From Ophiocordyceps camponoti-saundersi (nom. inval.) (Eukaryota > Ascomycota > Sordariomycetes > Hypocreales > Ophiocordycipitaceae), in NCBI GenBank assembly GCA_003339415.1, contig PDHQ01000216.1, positions 1 through 59,976 on the forward strand: DNA of 59,976 nucleotides, written 5' to 3'. The translations under genes were made by a program, and so were the position numbers. This document shows, piece by piece, positions 11,362 through 23,700 of the stretch (position 1 is its first letter; the number at the start of each line of letters is the position of its first letter). Under the pieces are notes generated by a model. It did not search any database, had not been told where the DNA came from, and was given only the letters and a program-made list of their open reading frames with translations.

Positions 11362-12902
11362 CTATAAGAGCATCCGTCGCGGATCTTCAATACACTGCTT
11401 GACCTTGACTAGAAACTGCACAGCCTCTCTTCCGTCGAGGAGGCGATGATCGTAAGTCAAAGCCACGTACATCATTGGACGAATCTTAACTTCGCCATTC
11501 ACAGCAACAGGTCGCTCCTTGATGGCATGCAGACCTAATACTGCGCTTTGAGGAAGGTTGATTATAGGAGTCCCCATAAGTGAGCCAAATATTCCACCGT
11601 TGCTGATAGTGAAGGTGCCGCCAGCCATGTCTTCGATGGATAACTTGCCGTCTCGAGCCTATGCTCGGAATTAGCTTTGGTGAGAACGGCGGATTAAGCA
11701 ATGATTGCAGAACAAAACTGTCAGGAAGTGACGGTTGTGTCAGAACCAAATAGTGATGGCCATCCAGACATACCTTTTTCCCCATCTCAGCAATAGCCCG
11801 TTCCACTCCAATCATATCTAGCGATTCAACATTGCGCACGACAGGAGTCACGAGACCCTTTTCAGTGGCAACTGCGACGCTAATGTCAACATAATCGCGG
11901 TACACGATGGTGTCACCTCCATTAGACCCTTCTATGGAAGCGTTGACAGCGGGGAGATCTCTCATTGCCTGAACAGCAGCTCTAGAGAAGGCGCCCATAA
12001 ATCCCAGTTTCACGCCAGTTTTCTTGAGAGTCTCATCCAAGTACAATCGACGGAACTCTATTATGTTGGACATGTCCACCTCGTTGAATGTGGTCAAAGA
12101 GGCGGCTGTATTCTGGGACTGTTTCAGACGTTCTGCGATTCGCAATCGCATACGATTCATTTTGACCTGCGACATCTCGTAAGCGACATTGCTCGATAAC
12201 TTGGCGGAAGACGTACTCGACGCTCCTCGCGATTTGAGGACCCTGAATACACTGGCGCGGGGTTGTGATGAGCAGGAAAGTCGGTACCAGAACTCTTTGA
12301 CGTTTGCATCGTCGGTCCTCGCGAATGTTCCTGTGATTGCGCTTCTCTAACAGAGGCTGATTCTATGGGGTGCTTGGAGTCTGACTCCTTGTCCTTGGGT
12401 GGAGTAAGGGACTTGTTCTCCCCATCAGCGTTGTGCTCTGTTGCAAGTTCGTTCTTCTCCGTTGCACTGGTTGATTCGCCAAGCTCGATCCGTGCAAGGT
12501 CCTGACCGACAACAACATTATCCTCTTCTTGAACAAAAATCTCCCTAATAATGCCAGACTCAGGTGCATTTACAGCAACATCGATCTGATTGTTATATCA
12601 GCAAACTCAGTTGACTGTACCATCACGTAAGGGTGCTTCGATGGAGGAATGCATGCCTTGTCGGTCTCGATGGTTGCAATTTCCTCATCCTGCGAGACAC
12701 GGTCACCGACACCTTTGGAGAGCTGTTTTAGTGTGCCTTCAGAGATGGACTCGGCCATCTGAGGCACCTTCACGACAATGTCAGCGAAGCTGCGCCAGTG
12801 CTGCTTAGCGGCCAGCCACTGGAGCCAGCCGCCGGACGGATGTAAAAGGTATGAGCGATTTGACGCATGCTGCACAGTAAAAGCTATCCTTCGCGATATC
12901 AT
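11362..12902 (-). CDS. KGD2: Dihydrolipoyl succinyltransferase, E2 of 2-oxoglutarate dehydrogenase
   Basis: This is the mitochondrial E2 core enzyme that transfers succinyl groups from E1 to CoA in the TCA cycle. Four exons (12902-12657, 12585-12217, 12166-11774, 11658-11362) join in frame to 434 codons, typical for fungal Kgd2. Residues 1-39 are Arg-rich and Asp/Glu-free, a plausible mitochondrial presequence. The lipoyl domain is about 40-118, with the lipoyl-lysine in ETDK at residue 82, the last codon of exon 1. A Ser/Glu/Lys-rich linker (about 120-198) lacks a peripheral-subunit-binding domain, as in other eukaryotic OGDH E2s. The catalytic domain (about 200-434) keeps ISNGG and the active-site HRLLDG (His407, Asp411), ending in the family-typical EDPRRMLL. 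There are no RIP stops. The start is the first ATG (context CTACCATGA). It looks functional, but whether it is the sole copy or a diverged duplicate cannot be told here. Confidence 0.95.
11659..11773 (-). other. KGD2 intron 3 (115 nt, GT-AG)
   Basis: The donor is AAG|GTATGT and the acceptor CATAG|GCT, with a GCTAAT-like branch site about 12 nt before the acceptor. Splicing joins MGKK to ARDGKL, restoring the conserved catalytic-domain sequence. Confidence 0.92.
12167..12216 (-). other. KGD2 intron 2 (50 nt, GT-AG)
   Basis: The donor is CGA|GTACGT and the acceptor CGCAG|GTC, with CTTAC as a plausible branch site. Splicing joins EERRV to KMNRMR at the start of the catalytic domain. Unspliced, the frame stops soon after (TGA). 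Confidence 0.92.
12586..12656 (-). other. KGD2 intron 1 (71 nt, GC-AG)
   Basis: The donor reads AAG|GCATGC instead of GT, and the acceptor is AATCAG|ATC, with GCTGAT as branch site about 12-15 nt upstream. Removal joins ETDK to [11 protein letters not shown], the expected lipoyl-domain sequence. GC-AG introns are a known minor class handled by the normal spliceosome. Confidence 0.85.
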
Positions 12903-12968
12903 GGTAGCCAGCCTCTGCTCCTCTGCTACTATGTCTTGTCCAGAAGTAAAGAATAGAAATAAGCTCTA
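12903..12968 (-). promoter_or_regulatory. KGD2 5' flank, only 66 bp before the minisatellite
   Basis: Between the start codon and the minisatellite there are 66 bp of normal-composition sequence. No TATA box or clear activator site is visible. The sequence just upstream of ATG on the minus strand is rich in AG/CAG runs. Any promoter must lie in these 66 bp or inside the repeat array. Confidence 0.5.
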
Positions 12969-13724
12969 ATAAATAGTATAAATAATATAAATAGTATAAA
13001 TAGTATAAATAATATAAATAATATAAATAGTATAAATAATATAAATAGTATAAATAGTATAAATAGTATAAATAATATAAATAGTATAAATAATATAAAT
13101 AGTATAAATAGTATAAATAATATAAATAGTATAAATAGTATAAATAATATAAATAATATAAATAGTATAAATAATATAAATAGTATAAATAGTATAAATA
13201 ATATAAATAGTATAAATAGTATAAATAGTATAAATAGTATAAATAGTATAAATAATATAAATAATATAAATAGTATAAATAGTATAAATAGTATAAATAG
13301 TATAAATAGTATAAATAGTATAAATAGTATAAATAGTATAAATAATATAAATAGTATAAATAGTATAAATAGTATAAATAGTATAAATAGTATAAATAGT
13401 ATAAATAGTATAAATAGTATAAATAGTATAAATAGTATAAATAGTATAAATAATATAAATAATATAAATAATATAAATAGTATAAATAGTATAAATAGTA
13501 TAAATAGTATAAATAATATAAATAGTATAAATAATATAAATAGTATAAATAATATAAATAGTATAAATAATATAAATAATATAAATAGTATAAATAGTAT
13601 AAATAATATAAATAATATAAATAATATAAATAGTATAAATAATATAAATAATATAAATAATATAAATAATATAAATAGTATAAATAATATAAATAATATA
13701 AATAATATAAATAATATAAATAAA
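12969..13724. repeat. 9-bp minisatellite ATAAATA(G/A)T, 84 units
   Basis: 756 bp of 9-mers, ATAAATAGT and ATAAATAAT, mixed in irregular order with no other substitutions noticed and no length changes. AGT units dominate the middle (about 13200-13450) and AAT units the distal end (13600-13724). It is truncated by the g2 LTR at 13725. Similar units (TAAATAATATAAAT) reappear at 49143-49156 beyond g2, so g2 probably inserted into this array. Confidence 0.96.
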
Positions 13725-13901
13725 CTAAAGTAAAGTTATAATTAAAGCTATTAAAAAGAGGAAGGAAAGAGGAGAGAAGCTCCCTTTTTAAGCTAACTAT
13801 ATACTCCGCGCGATAACTAAGCGCTATTAGGAAAACTTTAATATATCTATTATAAACCTTTTTTAATTTAGCTATAATTAATTATAAACTAATCCCTTAT
13901 A
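13725..13901 (-). repeat. g2 3' LTR (truncated)
   Basis: 177 bp matching the reverse complement of the 210-bp g1 LTR, including the CGCGCG core and the pyrimidine tract (purine on this strand). About 33 bp are missing at the minisatellite side. Confidence 0.9.
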
Positions 13902-14943
13902 TAGCGCTTTTTTTAAGCTAGCTAAGGAAATAAGAATATAAGATAGAAAAGTTATATATAATTATATTAGCTTAATATTTTATATAGTCCTTAGCTAATA
14001 GTTTAATAGCTTTTATAAAAATAAAAATAAAAGGGTAAAAGGGCTTCCTTATAGTTTAAGGAATTAAACTTTAATTTTTATAAGGAAAATTCTAATAAGC
14101 TTAGAATTATAATACTGCTTAAGGTAAGAAAAGATAAACTTATATATAAATAATAAAAACGTACTTATATAATAAGTATATTAAATTAAATAATATTATA
14201 TTAGTTATAAAAAGCTTAAAGGATAACTTAATTATAATAAATATAAAGCTAATTAAATATTAATTATTATATATTACTAGCGCTAGTTTATAAGCTAAAG
14301 CGTAATATAATTATAATATATACTTATTAATAAATTTACGCGCTTAAGTTATATATATATTATTTTTATATAAAGTAATATAATATAGTTAAAAATTACC
14401 TAAGTTATAATATTTAATATATATATATTTCTCTTTATTTATTATTCCTTTAATTAAAACTTTTTAAATTTATATTTAATTACCTTACTTTATTTATATA
14501 TAGCTTTAACTTTAATACTTTTATTTATTAATAAAGCTTTAAAATATTATATTTAAAATAATTAATTTAATTATAATAATAATAACATTATTACTTAGTA
14601 ATATTTTAAAAGTAAAAACTTATAAATATAATATTTATTAAGTTAGCTATAAGGGGGGGCGGTAAATTAATTAGCGTATAAAAAATATTTTTAGAATTAA
14701 ATACTTTATTAAAGCTTTAAAGAAAGTTAATAAAGGCTATATATATTATAAGCTAGTTTTTATAATTTAAGCGCTTTTATAGCTTCTTATATAGCTTAAA
14801 TAAGAGTAAAATAATCTTAGCGTAATTAAACTAATATAATAATCCGGCCTTAAAAAAGTATATTTTTACTTTATAATATATTTTTTAAGGGGCTTTAATA
14901 GCCTTTAATATATTTTAATTAAGGAAAAACTTACTTAGTGTTT
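13725..14943 (-). mobile_element. g2, 3' part: inverted Gag-only LTR element
   Basis: Reverse complement of the 3' two-thirds of g1: the 3' LTR lies at 13725-13901, then interior matching about 3770-4825 of g1. The purine tract next to the LTR is A-rich here. The LTR lacks its last ~33 bp, lost at the junction with the minisatellite. The zinc-knuckle region is present but further decayed. Interior homology stops at about 14943, where block B begins, and resumes at 48622. Confidence 0.88.
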
Positions 14944-14948
14944 TTAAT

Positions 14949-15272
14949 TATTACACGCTAGCACTTATAAGGATTTCTCCTAAACTTTTTATAATAATTT
15001 CTAAGGATTCTTAATTATAGTTATATAACTTATAAAAACCTTATTATAAAATTAAATAAAAGGACTTTAAAGGAAATTACTAGGAAATATAATTACTTCC
15101 TTATTAGGATTTTACTATACCCTCTCTTATCCTTATTAGTATATACCTTTATATATTTTACTAAGATTTCGCTTATAAGAGTTTTTCTTCCTTTCTTTCT
15201 TTTCCTCTTAGCTTAAAATCTTTATTTATAATACTTATATTATTATTTACTTAATATAGCTTAGCTATAATA
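14949..15272 (+). repeat. B left LTR (324 bp)
   Basis: Begins TATTACACGCTAGC (TG-start before RIP) and ends GCTATAATA. It pairs with 48293-48616 at equal length, and it still holds a few CA dinucleotides at its start. Confidence 0.9.
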
Positions 15273-15799
15273 TTATTCTAAGCTTACTCTTCGCTAATAA
15301 GCGATTAAGAAATATATACTTTACCTTTATATTTTTATATAAGATAGAATAAATCTTATATATAACTTAAACTATAACTAGCTTTAAAATATATATTTAA
15401 AGCCCTTAACTAAACTTTTAAGTAATTAAGGAGATTTATTTTAAAAACGCTAAACTTTATAATAAAATAATATTCTAGTAAAAACTAAATTATAATTATA
15501 GCTACCTTTATTTAAAATATAGCTAATATAATTATATTATAAAAATAATATATAAAAATAATATAATTATAAATATAAATTTTAAAATTTTAAAATTAAT
15601 TAATTTAAGAAAATTAAGATTTAAATATAAATAAAACTTATTAAAAAATATTAATTATATTTAAAATAAGTAAAAAAATATTTATCTTAATTAAAAAAGC
15701 TACTTCGAATACTTTTACGCTAGTTACTTTAATAAGATAGCTAAACTTTTTTTATTTAAATATTATAAAAATTCGCTATAAGGAGGTAAGTAAGTTTTT
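15273..15799 (+). other. B leader, no gene seen
   Basis: Extremely AT-rich sequence after the left LTR, with long A/T runs around 15530-15680. I see no coding relic, and no tRNA-like primer site can be recognised after RIP. Confidence 0.5.
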
Positions 15800-17496
15800 A
15801 AGTAAAAAAAAATTTTTAATATTTTTCTTATAAAAAGTAAGCTCCTTTACTTTATAAAGGCCCGCTTCGCTAATATAACTCCGCTAGTTTTTAATAAGAA
15901 TATTATTTAACTTATATAAGAGGTATATATACTTAAGGTTTAGATTTACCGTAAACTTTAATAAAAGCCGCACCTCCGCCGCCTTATAAAGAAGCTCGCT
16001 TATTAATAGCTAGCCTTAACTAAGCTTACTTTATTTACTTAAGGCTTTTTACTCCTTTAAGTAAGGGAAATTTATATTAAAGTTATTAGGTCCGTAATTA
16101 CTTTTAGCGCTATAATTTACTTTATTTTAACTCCGCTAGGTAAGGAACTTAAAAGCCTTATCTTTTAATAGCTAGCTATAACTTAGTTTAAATACCTCCG
16201 CGTTATCTCTAAGGCGTACTAAATAACCCCTTTTTACTATATTAAGTCTAAAATTTTTATCCTCCTTATTAATATTTACTTATTTATTACGCCGCTTATA
16301 GCTATTAACTCCTTTATAATAAAAAACTTATAGCTTATATCCGCTCCGCTTTTAAGAGAATTACCGTATACCTTTACTAATATTATAAAAGTTAGCTTTA
16401 TTTTATTTATATCCCCCTTAAATCCCTCTAATCTTCTTTTATTACTTAAGTATAAATTTTAGATATCGCCTCTTAATCCTTAAAGCTTCTTAAAGCTTAT
16501 TTTTATAAAAAATAATAGCTTTACTAAAACTCTAAAAAAGGAAAGCTTCGAAAATATAGCTAGTTTTCTAAATACCTTATTAATAAACTACTTTAATTAA
16601 AACTTAATAATATTTTATAAATTTATTAAGGCTTTCTAAAATTTCTAAGTAGCGCCTTAACTTAGCTTTATAATAATAAAATTAGCTTTAATAAGTTTTT
16701 TTATATTTATAATATTCTTATAATTATAACCCCTTATTATTTTTATAATAGCGGAGAAGATAAGATAATAGCTTACTTTACCTTATATTATAAACTAATT
16801 ATTTATAAAAGGACGCTTTTATTAGTATTTTTTATTAGTTTAATTTAAAATTATAAAAACTTTAATAAAGCTTTTAGCTATAAGGCTATTATAAGCTTTT
16901 TTACTTTATAATTTATTTACTTATAACGCCTTTGCTAATTTAACTTTTTTTATTATTTTATAATATTTAAATATATTAAAATATTTAAATATAAAGTTTA
17001 AATATAAGGGATAGTTTTTAGTATTTTCGCTATATTATTATTATTATTTATTTACCTTATATTTTACTCTTAACTTTACTCCTTAATTTACTTAGCCCCG
17101 CTTAGCTTACTTATTTTTTTTCTACCTTTACTTTTTACCTTATCCTCCGCGCCTAATTACGTTTTTAATTTTTATAAGCTTATTTTTTAAGCTATTATTA
17201 TCGCTCTCCGCTATATATTTTAACGCTATTAATATAAACTTTGCGGAAAAAGATTTAAATATTTAAATAAGGTTTAGCTTTAGCTTTAGCTTTTTTATAG
17301 CTCTTATTATCTCCGCCTTTATTAACTTCTCTTTTACCCTTACTTTTATTTCCCCCGCTATATTTTTAGCTATCTCTACGCCCTTAGCTTATTTTACCTT
17401 ATTAGCTATCTTTACCTTACTTACTTCCTTCTCCGCTTTACCTACCTCCTTATCTTTTCTAACTATTATTTATTTTAACTTACTTTTTAATATTAA
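15800..17496 (-). pseudogene. Unit U (copy 1): unassigned minus-strand coding relic
   Basis: On the minus strand, long stretches stay open if TAA/TAG are read as Gln/Trp. From high to low coordinate there is a Lys/Glu-rich, probably coiled-coil segment (17480-17200), a helical middle (16700-16380) and a Leu/Asn-rich tail (16300-15850). The same sequence recurs at 54.06-55.01 and 56.91-57.66 kb, so it belongs to a repeat family. I recognise no RT, transposase or integrase motif. It may be a Gag-like or ORF1-like protein or an antisense gene inside Gypsy B. Copia C interrupts it at 17497; it resumes at 24802. Confidence 0.5.
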
Positions 17497-17799
17497 TATT
17501 AATATTATTATCCTATACCCCTTTATATCTACTATACGATATATATATAAAGGATACCTCGGATATAATAGGAGCTTATAATAACTCGTATATTAATACC
17601 TAAGTCGTAACTTATATAACTTAGGGGCTAGGAGATATCTTATAATAGATAAGGAGGTATAGGGGGTAGAATATTAACTAGCTATATAGCCGTCCTTCCT
17701 CGTACGAAGTAGGAAAGATATCTATCTTAATTATATATAATTTAGGTTACCTTTACTTTCTTTATTTTATATATATATATATATAAAGACTACTTAATA
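17497..17799 (+). repeat. C left LTR (303 bp)
   Basis: Pairs with 24501-24801. The differences include C/T changes and a TA-repeat length change near the end. Confidence 0.94.
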
Positions 17800-20700
17800 C
17801 TAATTAGTAGTTATATTAATTATTATTAGTTAATTATAAATTAGCTAGAGTAAAGAGATAATTATTATATAACTCCGAAAAGCCCCTATACTTACCGTTA
17901 TCCGATACTTATACTTTTACCCTTTTTCCGATAGTAAGTTCTAACCGAAGAGCTATATTAGCCCGGTGCTACTGCCGAAATTAAAAGATTAAAGTAACGT
18001 ACGATATATACTAATATTAAAATTCTAACCGAAAAGCTATATTTACCCGGTACTTTTATTAGTTATATAATATTATTTTTAATAGCGTTTTAGAAACGTA
18101 TATAATAATAATATAGCTTCGATTTCTTAAGATAACGAATCCTACGATAAATACTATAAATAGACTATAAGTAACGACTCCCTTATATTATATAATAAGA
18201 TAATAAAAGGAAATATAGTATCTTATTATATTTAAACTTAAAGTATAAACTTTATATTCTAAGATATATAACCGGACCTTATATAAGTACTTAAAAAGAT
18301 CGAATTAACTATATTTATCGTATAATAAATATACGATATTATATACTTTAACTTTTATAAGGAAAACCTTCTTTATATAATCTAATTAAAACTTAAGGGC
18401 TAGACTTACTACTAACTAAGTTACGTTTACTATATATTCCTTAAAAAACTAACTTAAATTATTATTATATAATATATCCCTCTTTTTAGAAATAAAATAC
18501 TTATCTAACGCTTTACGAGACTCCTTATAACCCCTATTCCTATTTATAAAATAACCCCTAGCTTACCGCTATAACTTATAATAAGGTATATTACCCCTAA
18601 CCTCTTAAAACTAATATTATAAGATTATATAATATTAAATATAACTCCTATATAGCCTTATAAATTAGAGACGGTCTTAGCTACTATCTTAATATAGCCC
18701 CCTTAAAATATTATACTATAACTATAATAATCTTAGATTTATATAACTTAAATATTATAGATAATATATAATAATAAATTAGCACTATTATACCCTACCT
18801 TAGTAACGCTAATCCTAACTATCCCGGATATCCCTTAATCCTTAATAGATATCGTATAAGTCTATTTGCTATTACTAACACGTTAAGTTAAGAACGGACT
18901 AATCTCTTTAAATAAAGTTACCGCTTTCTTTAAGGGATAGCGAAAAGATTAAAATTATACTAAAAAGCTATATAATATACTAATTAATAAAACTTAGATT
19001 TTTATTAGCTATTACTTAAAGATTAGTATTATAGAAGATTAATATTATATTATTTTTCCGAATATCTTATTAGATAAGGCTTAGGACTATTTCCTATATT
19101 TTATTAATATAGATAAATAATAAGATAAAATCTATACTTTTTAGATATATATTTTAATACTTATACGAATTATTCTTTATATTAAATAAACTAGATTATA
19201 CTTTTATTTAATATTATATAATATAAATAACCTAATAGGACTATAATAAATACCCTTAATACCCTCCTTAATAAACTTTAACTAGTTTAATAAGCCTTAA
19301 GCACGGACTATTAAGGGGAGAAGTAACTTCTTATAACGGTTATATAAGCTTATAAAGGTATCCCGGAACTCGAATTAGCTATAATATTCTAAAATATTTC
19401 GTATAAATCCTTTATTAACTAACTATATTCCTCTTTTATTATCGCTACCGATTAAGGTATAAACTAGTTCTTTACTAATTATCGTTATATAAACTATATA
19501 AAGCTTCGTATAATTTTAGGATATTTATTTCCTTAACTATCTTTTTATCCCCGTAAATTTACTTTTATATAATATAATAGACCTTTATAATAACGCCGCT
19601 TTATCCTTTATATAATATATAGATATTTCGTTTATAAGAAAGAAAATTATTAGTTAACTAACTATAGCTTAGATAATATTAAATAAGCTAGGAAATAGTA
19701 CCTAATAAGCTGCGAAAAAACTAACTAATAACCTTTTACGAATAAGGAGTTTAACGCTTTCCTCCTTTTATATAAAAGCTCTAAGGAATAAAATTCTTAG
19801 TTCTTTTAGTTATACGATAAAGATTCCGAAAATAATAAAAATATTATAAATAAGGAAACTATAATCTTTTTCTTTATTATTACCGCTTATATATATTATC
19901 TTATAAGCGATAATATTTATAATATTAAAGCCCCTAATATTTTTATAAAATAGTTCCTCCTTTTTAATATATATTATATAATATATTAAGGTAAGCTTTA
20001 AGATATAGGAGCTACTAAAATTTTAATTATTAGAAAGCTATAAGTAAAAGCTTATATTTAAGAATACCTTTATATAATAATTAATTAAACCCTTACTAAT
20101 AACGCTATCTATTTTAGCTCCTCGGAACTTATAAAACTAATTAGCACTATTATCGTACGAAACCTACTTAGTAAGGTCCTCTACTATATCTTTAATACCT
20201 TTACCCTTTTCTTTTTCTATCTTAAAGATACTAACTACCTCCGTACTTTCTATAATAATATATAAGATATTATTATCTAATATAATAGCACTATAGTCCC
20301 TATTATATAGAAATAGGGATATCCCTTCTTTAACGTTTTATAATAGGAATTAGTATTATACTATATAGAATATAAACTACGCTAGTTATATTACTATTTC
20401 GGCTACTTATATATATAACGCCTCTATAACCTCTTTCGGAAAGCCGGCTTTTTTAATATCTTACTAGCGGCCCTTAACTTAATTTAACGTTTTTATTACT
20501 AATATTAGTTATATAACGCTAAATTATATTAGTTTAAGTTTTTTATTAAAGATAATTATAATTTTAATTACTCCTTTATTATTAATATCTTTTACTTTAG
20601 CGGTAAGCTAATCTTATACGCTATTAATAAAGCTACCTTATTCTAAGCTATATACTTTATACGAAATATATCGGCTATAAATATATAAAATGCCCTTTAT

Positions 20701-23700
20701 AGATATTAGATTTATATTTACTAAAGCTTACCTAATATTATTTCTTATAATATTAGTATAAACTTTACCTTAAAAGAGTTTTATATAAACGCTAAACTCC
20801 TTAGATTATCTTATAAAAAAGTACTTATAAAGGTATATTAAGCTATTAGTAAGGTTAAATATATTTACGCCCCTTTTTAATAAGCGTATAATATATTTTA
20901 ATAAGAAATTAACTCTAAGACCGATAATATTACGATTTTATAGATAGCTATAAAAGCTATAAATAATACCGCTAGCCCTAATAGCCTTATTCCTACCCTC
21001 CTTATTTTTAACGCTTACTTTTATATTTTATATAACTTATTACTAGCTTTAGATATTATTACTTACGCTTATATAATCTAATAAGCGATAAAATAAATAT
21101 AGAAACTTAAAGCTTAAGCGGATATTTTATAAATATTATATATAAAAAATAGCCCTAATTTATATAATATCTTATCTTTTCCTTTTTAAAGCGAGGTCCT
21201 TATTTAGTAAGAAAAGGATAAGTAGTAAGGCCTTTTTTATATTTTAAGCTTTAATAGCTAAGATATTATTCTTAACTTTCCCTTCGGACTAATACGCTTT
21301 TATATAATATAAATAAAACCTTATCTCCGTCCCTTTTTTCCCTAAACTATAATAAATAAAGTCTATTTTAAAATCCCGATTATAATACCTAAAAATAAGG
21401 TATTATATAAAGCTTTCCCCTCCTTATTTATTATTATAAAGGAAAAAGATAACTATACCTTAGCTATATAATTTTATTAATAAAGAATTATTATAACCTT
21501 AGGGATACTTTTTAAAGCTTCTAACCGCGATAAAATTAATACCTTATCCGCCTAGGAAGTCTTTATATTCGTATAATATAACTTTATATTAGACCCTAAT
21601 ACGCGTATTTTTAAAACGCGTCTTATATAAGAGGTAAAAAATCTAAATAATAAACTTTATAAGAAGTCCTAGCTTATCGTTTAAGGGTACGGCGATAACG
21701 GTAAGAAAGAAATACTTATATAATTACCTATAATTTTATATATATTATAATACTTTTTTTTTACTTTTAAACTTACTTTAATATAATTATATAATATATA
21801 GGGAGAGCTATAAGATATTATATAAGTATATATATAATCCTCTAATTTATTAAGTTATATAATTTATACTTACTTACCGAAAGAGCTATAAGACTAATAT
21901 CCCTTATATATTTTTCTATATATCTAAAAACCCCTTTATAAACTCGCTAAGTTAGGGCTTTATTAGTTTAAAACTTATTACTAATATTATTATACGAAAC
22001 TTAGTATAACTTTATTATTATATAACCCCTATCTTTTATATATTATAGCTAGACTTACTATATTCGGTATTATTAGATTATAAATAAACGATATATTCTC
22101 CTTCGCCTCCTCTTATTTCTCCTAACTTAAGGAAACTAAGCTAGCGAAAGCTTAGTTTTATACGAAACTAAAAATATTTCTTATAAATAGCGCCTCTATT
22201 AACTTTAATAGCGGCTATATAATATAGGATTTATATAATATTATTCTTATATAAAAAAGCTAGGCTTCTAGCTTTTAGCTTATTAACCTTACTAGTAAGT
22301 CCGCTTTATAAGACTTTATTAGCTAGCGCGCTTATAAGGCCTATATTACTTTAGTTTACTAATTAAAAGCTTTATATAACCTTACTATCGCTACTTAAGT
22401 AATAGACCTATCCTTATAAGATATTATAGATCTAAATAAGAGAATTTAGTAATAGATTAATAACGCTTCCCGGGGACTACGCTTTATTCCCCTTAACTTA
22501 TCTTATATAAAATTATTTATCTTTATAGATAGGTTTTTCGCTAATAACCGTAACCTAACTTCTTAACTTAGCACCCTTATTATTTTAAGTAAAAAAAACT
22601 AATTTAAAAACTTATTTATTATATAAGGTAATATCTTATATTAAACCTTTATAAAATATAAATAGGTTATAAGAAGCGTTCTTATAAGCGAACTTTATAG
22701 TATAGTTAATAGCGTTAATTTTAGTCTCGTACTATATATAATAATTTAAAATATTATATAATCTCTTAGCTCCCCTTTAATACCCCTAATCCTTTATACT
22801 AATTTATAATCGCTATATAACTACCTTATTTAGCTTAGCTCGATAATAGAAAAATAGCTTATAATAGATATTATAGCTATCTATAAATTATACGAATATA
22901 AAGAAATTTCTAAGATCCGCTAAATAGATAGTAAAAATAATCTAGTAAACGCTTATATTAAAGCTAGCCCTAATATAGCGTTATTAACCCTTATATTTAC
23001 GAATTTATACTAACTATATATTAAAGCTTCGGTCTAATAACTAGCTTAAGTTATATAACCTATCTACTCTTTTCTTTTCTTTTATTTTATTTTTTTTACC
23101 CTTATCTAATAGCCTATATTTTAATTTCCCTATTTAATCTTTATATTTTTTTATATTTTTTTTATATTTATATTTTATATATATTAAATCTTTATTTATT
23201 TATTTAATATCGCCTAACCTTTACGCTATTTTAATAGCAAAGCTATAAGCTTTTTACGCTATTTTTTACTAATATTACTATTATTTAACCCCCTAACTAT
23301 TTTCCCCCGCTCCCGAACCTCCTTACTTATCGACCGAGATAGTAATATACTCCTCCGCGTTTAGAGGTGCTCTTTCTAGGACTATTATTACCCTTCCCCC
23401 CTACTAGCTATCAGCTAATATTATAAATACTATAACTAAGGCGTAAAGTGCTAGTACTAGAATATATAACGCTATAGCTTATTATATAAAAGAATCCTAT
23501 ATTATATAAAAGCGCTAAATATAAGTAATATAGGCCTTATTTTTATTTACCTAATATATATCGAATAGGTATAGATTACGTATATAAACGTTATATAGCT
23601 TTATTATAATTACCCCCTAACTAGCTATAAGTATTACTAAGAAATATAATAATTATTATATAATAATAATAACTATATATCGCGGATTTTAGGAGTTATC

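Noticed and set aside
11222..11449. Plus-strand 75-codon open frame
   Set aside because: It overlaps the last exon of KGD2 on the opposite strand and the AT-rich 3' flank. It has no recognisable domain and is a shadow of the real gene.
11362..12902. KGD2 as a frameshifted pseudogene
   Set aside because: The broken frames seen at first are explained by three introns with usable splice sites; the spliced frame is complete with active site and C-terminus.
12590..12969. Plus-strand frames of 63-72 codons opposite KGD2
   Set aside because: They are antisense shadows of exon 1 and intron 1, with Arg/Cys-rich composition typical of reversed coding sequence.
12969..13724. CRISPR-like or telomere-like array
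   Set aside because: The units are contiguous 9-mers with no spacers, and the sequence is not a TTAGGG-type telomere. The context is eukaryotic.
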